Below are positions 15,097 through 16,451 of a stretch of 16,451 bases of DNA, one piece after another. Under the pieces are notes generated by a model. The model did no database searches and was not told where the DNA came from. It worked only from the letters and a program-made list of their open reading frames with translations. A program made the position numbers and the translations under genes. Each line of letters starts with the position of its first letter. Position 1 is the first letter of the stretch. This DNA comes from Nitrospina sp. GTDB taxonomy: Bacteria > Nitrospinota > Nitrospinia > Nitrospinales > VA-1. The stretch lies in NCBI GenBank assembly GCA_018665625.1, contig JABJCF010000295.1:1-16451 (forward strand), written 5' to 3'.

Positions 15097-15486
15097 TTAC
15101 TCGCCTCCCTGTTTATCCCATCTATCGGGAGACCAGATTTCAAATGTTTTAGACATTCCCACCAGTACGGCTTCTTTATTGAGTCCAGCTAAATCTCTCA
15201 AATTAAGAGGCAATAGAATTTTTCCAGACTTCATTTCGCAGTCCGTGGCGCGTGAATAAAATTCTCGCAGGCGGGTCCGATCTTCTTTATCAAAAGCATT
15301 AAGAGAACTTAACTTGTCTTCGTTTTCGGCCCATTCTTTTTGTGGGAAAACTACTAGAAATGGTTCCATGGCACACACCACCAGTTGTGGCCCGGACTGC
15401 TCCAAAGTTCCGCGAAATTTCGCGGGAACGTTAAATCGGCCTTTATCGTCCAGACTGATGTTGTAGGTACCTAAAAAACTACTCAT
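15097..15486 (-). CDS. mraZ: Transcriptional regulator MraZ
   Basis: MraZ is a ring-forming DNA-binding protein of the AbrB/SpoVT type that controls its own dcw operon. The 129-residue product has two swapped-hairpin half-domains. The first begins FLGTYNISLDDKGRFNVPAKFR (4-25). The second contains EMKSGKILLPLNLRDLAGL and runs to FEIWSPDRW. The N-terminus fits the family when translation starts at the ATG at 15484-15486, where AGGTAG lies about 6 bases upstream. Another in-frame ATG at 15517-15519 would add 11 residues, but it has no ribosome site and lies inside the fourth operator repeat, so it is rejected. MraZ is the first gene of the operon. Confidence 0.95.
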   Translation of the reverse strand: MSSFLGTYNISLDDKGRFNVPAKFRGTLEQSGPQLVVCAMEPFLVVFPQKEWAENEDKLSSLNAFDKEDRTRLREFYSRATDCEMKSGKILLPLNLRDLAGLNKEAVLVGMSKTFEIWSPDRWDKQGGE

Positions 15487-15515
15487 TGCTCTACCTGAAG
15501 GTTTGACGGAAAGTG

Positions 15516-15552
15516 ACATAAAGTTACATTTCTAGACACTTTAGAACACAAT
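15516..15552 (-). promoter_or_regulatory. Putative MraZ operator: four direct repeats, 10-bp period
   Basis: On the minus strand four 7-base units end in RTGT and are separated by exactly 3 bases: ATTGTGT (15552-15546), AAAGTGT (15542-15536), GAAATGT (15532-15526) and TTTATGT (15522-15516). One unit matches the AAAGTG[T/G] box described for the Mycoplasma MraZ. E. coli MraZ likewise binds TGGGN repeats on a 10-bp period. The array overlaps the -10 element and covers the transcription start, which suggests repression, as in E. coli. Repeat spacing is seen directly; MraZ binding is inferred. Confidence 0.7.
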
Positions 15553-15578
15553 CCTATCATAACCCGACAAACTGTCAA
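15551..15578 (-). promoter_or_regulatory. Sigma70-like promoter of the dcw operon
   Basis: A perfect -35 TTGACA (15578-15573), a 16-base spacer and a -10 TAGGAT (15556-15551, four of six consensus) lie on the minus strand upstream of mraZ. The start of transcription would be near 15544, giving a leader of roughly 55-60 bases to the mraZ ATG at 15486. The -10 overlaps the first operator repeat. Confidence 0.7.
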
Positions 15579-15886
15579 CCTAAAAGAAGACAAAAATGCT
15601 GTTTTTTGGAGAGCTAGAAATCGTATAAGTTTTTATTAAAACAGGGTTTTCTCGATATTCTCAGAGGTTGTCCTCGGCTTCTTGAGAGATTTTTCGGGTT
15701 TTTGGGGCCTGACACTTCCAGGATTTTCTAATGGATGGACGGGGGCTTAGATGGCTTCTTGGTTTTGCGGATGAGGAAATTGGTTCAAAACGGGAAAAAT
15801 TGGGATTGGTTCATTATATATATAGGCAACCTTGAGCGATTAGGATAGAAAGCGTAATTACCTCTTTCGATTTCAATGGATTTGCT
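15579..15886. other. Gene-free divergent intergenic region
   Basis: No gene is supported between the two divergent promoters. The plus strand is noticeably rich in G and T between about 15650 and 15810. It holds two short direct repeats: GGCTTCTTG at 15676-15684 and 15753-15761, and ATTGGTTCA at 15779-15787 and 15805-15813. An A/T-only alternating tract lies at about 15814-15824. The longest ATG frame on the plus strand here (from 15731) encodes only 34 residues with no ribosome site. It may be a decayed gene or regulatory DNA; I see nothing decisive. Confidence 0.5.
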
Positions 15887-15916
15887 TTGACAAGTCCAAA
15901 TTCCTGATGCTACTAT
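15887..15916 (+). promoter_or_regulatory. Sigma70-like promoter of ccmE
   Basis: TTGACA (15887-15892), an 18-base spacer and TACTAT (15911-15916) preceded by TGC, which makes an extended -10 (TGnTACTAT). Transcription would start near 15923, about 50 bases before the ccmE ATG. Position, orientation and match quality make this the most likely ccmE promoter. Confidence 0.6.
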
Positions 15917-15973
15917 GAAAAAAGCCTTAAATGATTATGTATATTACCTTTTTCCAAAGGATTAGAACCGGTT

Positions 15974-16451
15974 ATGAAGCAGAAAAAAATCAGATTTTTG
16001 GTAGGTAGCTTATTGATAGTAGGGGCGATCGGTTATTTAATCACAATGGGGATAAGCAATACCTCACAGTATTTTTTTACGGTGGATGAATTGCTCAGCC
16101 AGAAAGTCTCCTATGCCGGAGCCGGGATGAAGGTTAAGGGCAATGTGGTTAATGGTTCCATTCAAAGAGATCCTAACGATTATTTAAATGTGAAGTTTTC
16201 AATTGAGGAGAAAGAATCCTCTATCAATGTAACTTATCAAGGGGTAACGCCTGACATGTTTGCCGATGGCCGTGAAGTAGTGGTAGAAGGGACATTAGGG
16301 AAAGATGGTGTCTTTCATGCAAATACTTTGCTGACCAGTTGCCCTTCAAAATATGAGGCGGAAAAAGAAGCAGGTAAAATGCATCCTGGAGCCCTGAGTA
16401 CCGATAAGTATAAGGAGCCCGGTCTGAAAAAGGTGGACGCCTTACCAAAGA
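15974..16451 (+). CDS. ccmE: Cytochrome c maturation haem chaperone CcmE, CxxxY type (partial, 3' end off window)
   Basis: CcmE is a membrane-anchored periplasmic haem chaperone. It takes haem from CcmC/CcmD and delivers it to the apocytochrome ligation complex (system I). The 159 residues visible start with a Lys-rich tail and one membrane anchor (about 8-28). The OB-fold follows: FFTVDELL (34-41), MKVKGNVVNGSI (52-63), INVTYQGVTPDMFADGREVVVEG (84-106) and FHANTLLTSCPSKYEAE (114-130). The usual haem-binding motif HxxxY is here CPSKY (Cys 123, Tyr 127), the CxxxY variant reported from Desulfovibrio and some archaea. The ATG has AAAGGA about 12 bases upstream. The gene runs off the window without a stop, probably near its natural end given a family length of about 140-160. 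It is divergent from the dcw operon. Confidence 0.93.
   Translation, partial: MKQKKIRFLVGSLLIVGAIGYLITMGISNTSQYFFTVDELLSQKVSYAGAGMKVKGNVVNGSIQRDPNDYLNVKFSIEEKESSINVTYQGVTPDMFADGREVVVEGTLGKDGVFHANTLLTSCPSKYEAEKEAGKMHPGALSTDKYKEPGLKKVDALPK

Noticed and set aside
15487..15519. Longer mraZ start at the ATG at 15517-15519
   Set aside because: It has no ribosome site, lies inside the operator array and adds residues not found in the family.
15657..15694. Terminator-like hairpin followed by a T run on the plus strand
   Set aside because: The stems are short (4-5 pairs) and interrupted, and no plus-strand gene lies upstream for it to terminate.
15813..15818. Perfect TATAAT on the minus strand
   Set aside because: It is part of an alternating A/T tract, and no acceptable -35 lies 16-18 bases upstream.
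15915..15963. 16-codon ORF between the ccmE promoter and ccmE, as a possible leader peptide
   Set aside because: Its ATG overlaps the proposed -10 element, so it would not be transcribed, and it has no ribosome site.
16224..16448. Minus-strand 74-codon ORF opposite ccmE
   Set aside because: It is antisense to clear CcmE coding sequence, and its composition is that of a shadow frame.
1..16451. CRISPR arrays, tRNA or rRNA genes, transposases, prophage or defence genes
   Set aside because: Nothing of this kind is visible; the coding content is a standard dcw cluster plus ccmE.

Overview
The window is a nearly complete division-and-cell-wall (dcw) cluster, read entirely from the minus strand. 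At the right edge, the start of a cytochrome c maturation gene (ccmE) is read the other way. In transcription order (right to left) the cluster is mraZ, rsmH, ftsL, ftsI, murE, murF, mraY, murD, ftsW, murG, murC, murB, ddl and ftsQ. The window ends exactly at the ftsQ stop codon, so ftsA and ftsZ would be expected just beyond the left edge, but they are not seen.

Organism: a Gram-negative, AT-leaning bacterium. MurE carries the DNPR motif that selects meso-diaminopimelate. FtsI has no PASTA domains. FtsL and FtsQ have proteobacteria-like layouts. CcmE is of the unusual CxxxY type, known mainly from Deltaproteobacteria and archaea. The murC-murB-ddl-ftsQ order also occurs in Deltaproteobacteria-like and Nitrospinota/Nitrospirota-like lineages. 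I infer a marine Desulfobacterota- or Nitrospinota-like lineage with low confidence; nothing here fixes the phylum.

Layout: 1-9079 holds ftsQ, ddl, murB, murC, murG, ftsW, murD and mraY. 9099-15486 holds murF, murE, ftsI, ftsL, rsmH and mraZ. 15487-15973 is the divergent regulatory region, with a sigma70-like promoter and a four-repeat MraZ-type operator for the dcw operon, and a separate promoter for ccmE. 15974-16451 is ccmE, cut by the window edge. Genes in the operon mostly overlap or lie within 20 bases of each other, which implies one long transcript with translational coupling. The exceptions are murB-ddl, mraZ-rsmH and, depending on start choice, ftsI-murE and murC-murB.

How they work together: MurB makes UDP-MurNAc. 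MurC, D, E and F add L-Ala, D-Glu, meso-DAP and the D-Ala-D-Ala supplied by Ddl. MraY and MurG build lipid I and lipid II. FtsW and FtsI polymerise and cross-link at the septum, with FtsL and FtsQ as divisome scaffold. MraZ is the likely operon regulator and RsmH a 16S rRNA methyltransferase.

The genes are ordinary; the novelty is in the non-coding and overlapping signals. The strongest are a GC-rich 69-base palindromic element that would fold as a three-way junction in the ddl leader, the clear 10-bp-period operator at the mraZ promoter, the CxxxY-type CcmE, a 374-codon open frame overlapping all of ftsW, and a MurD lacking a normally invariant Asn.
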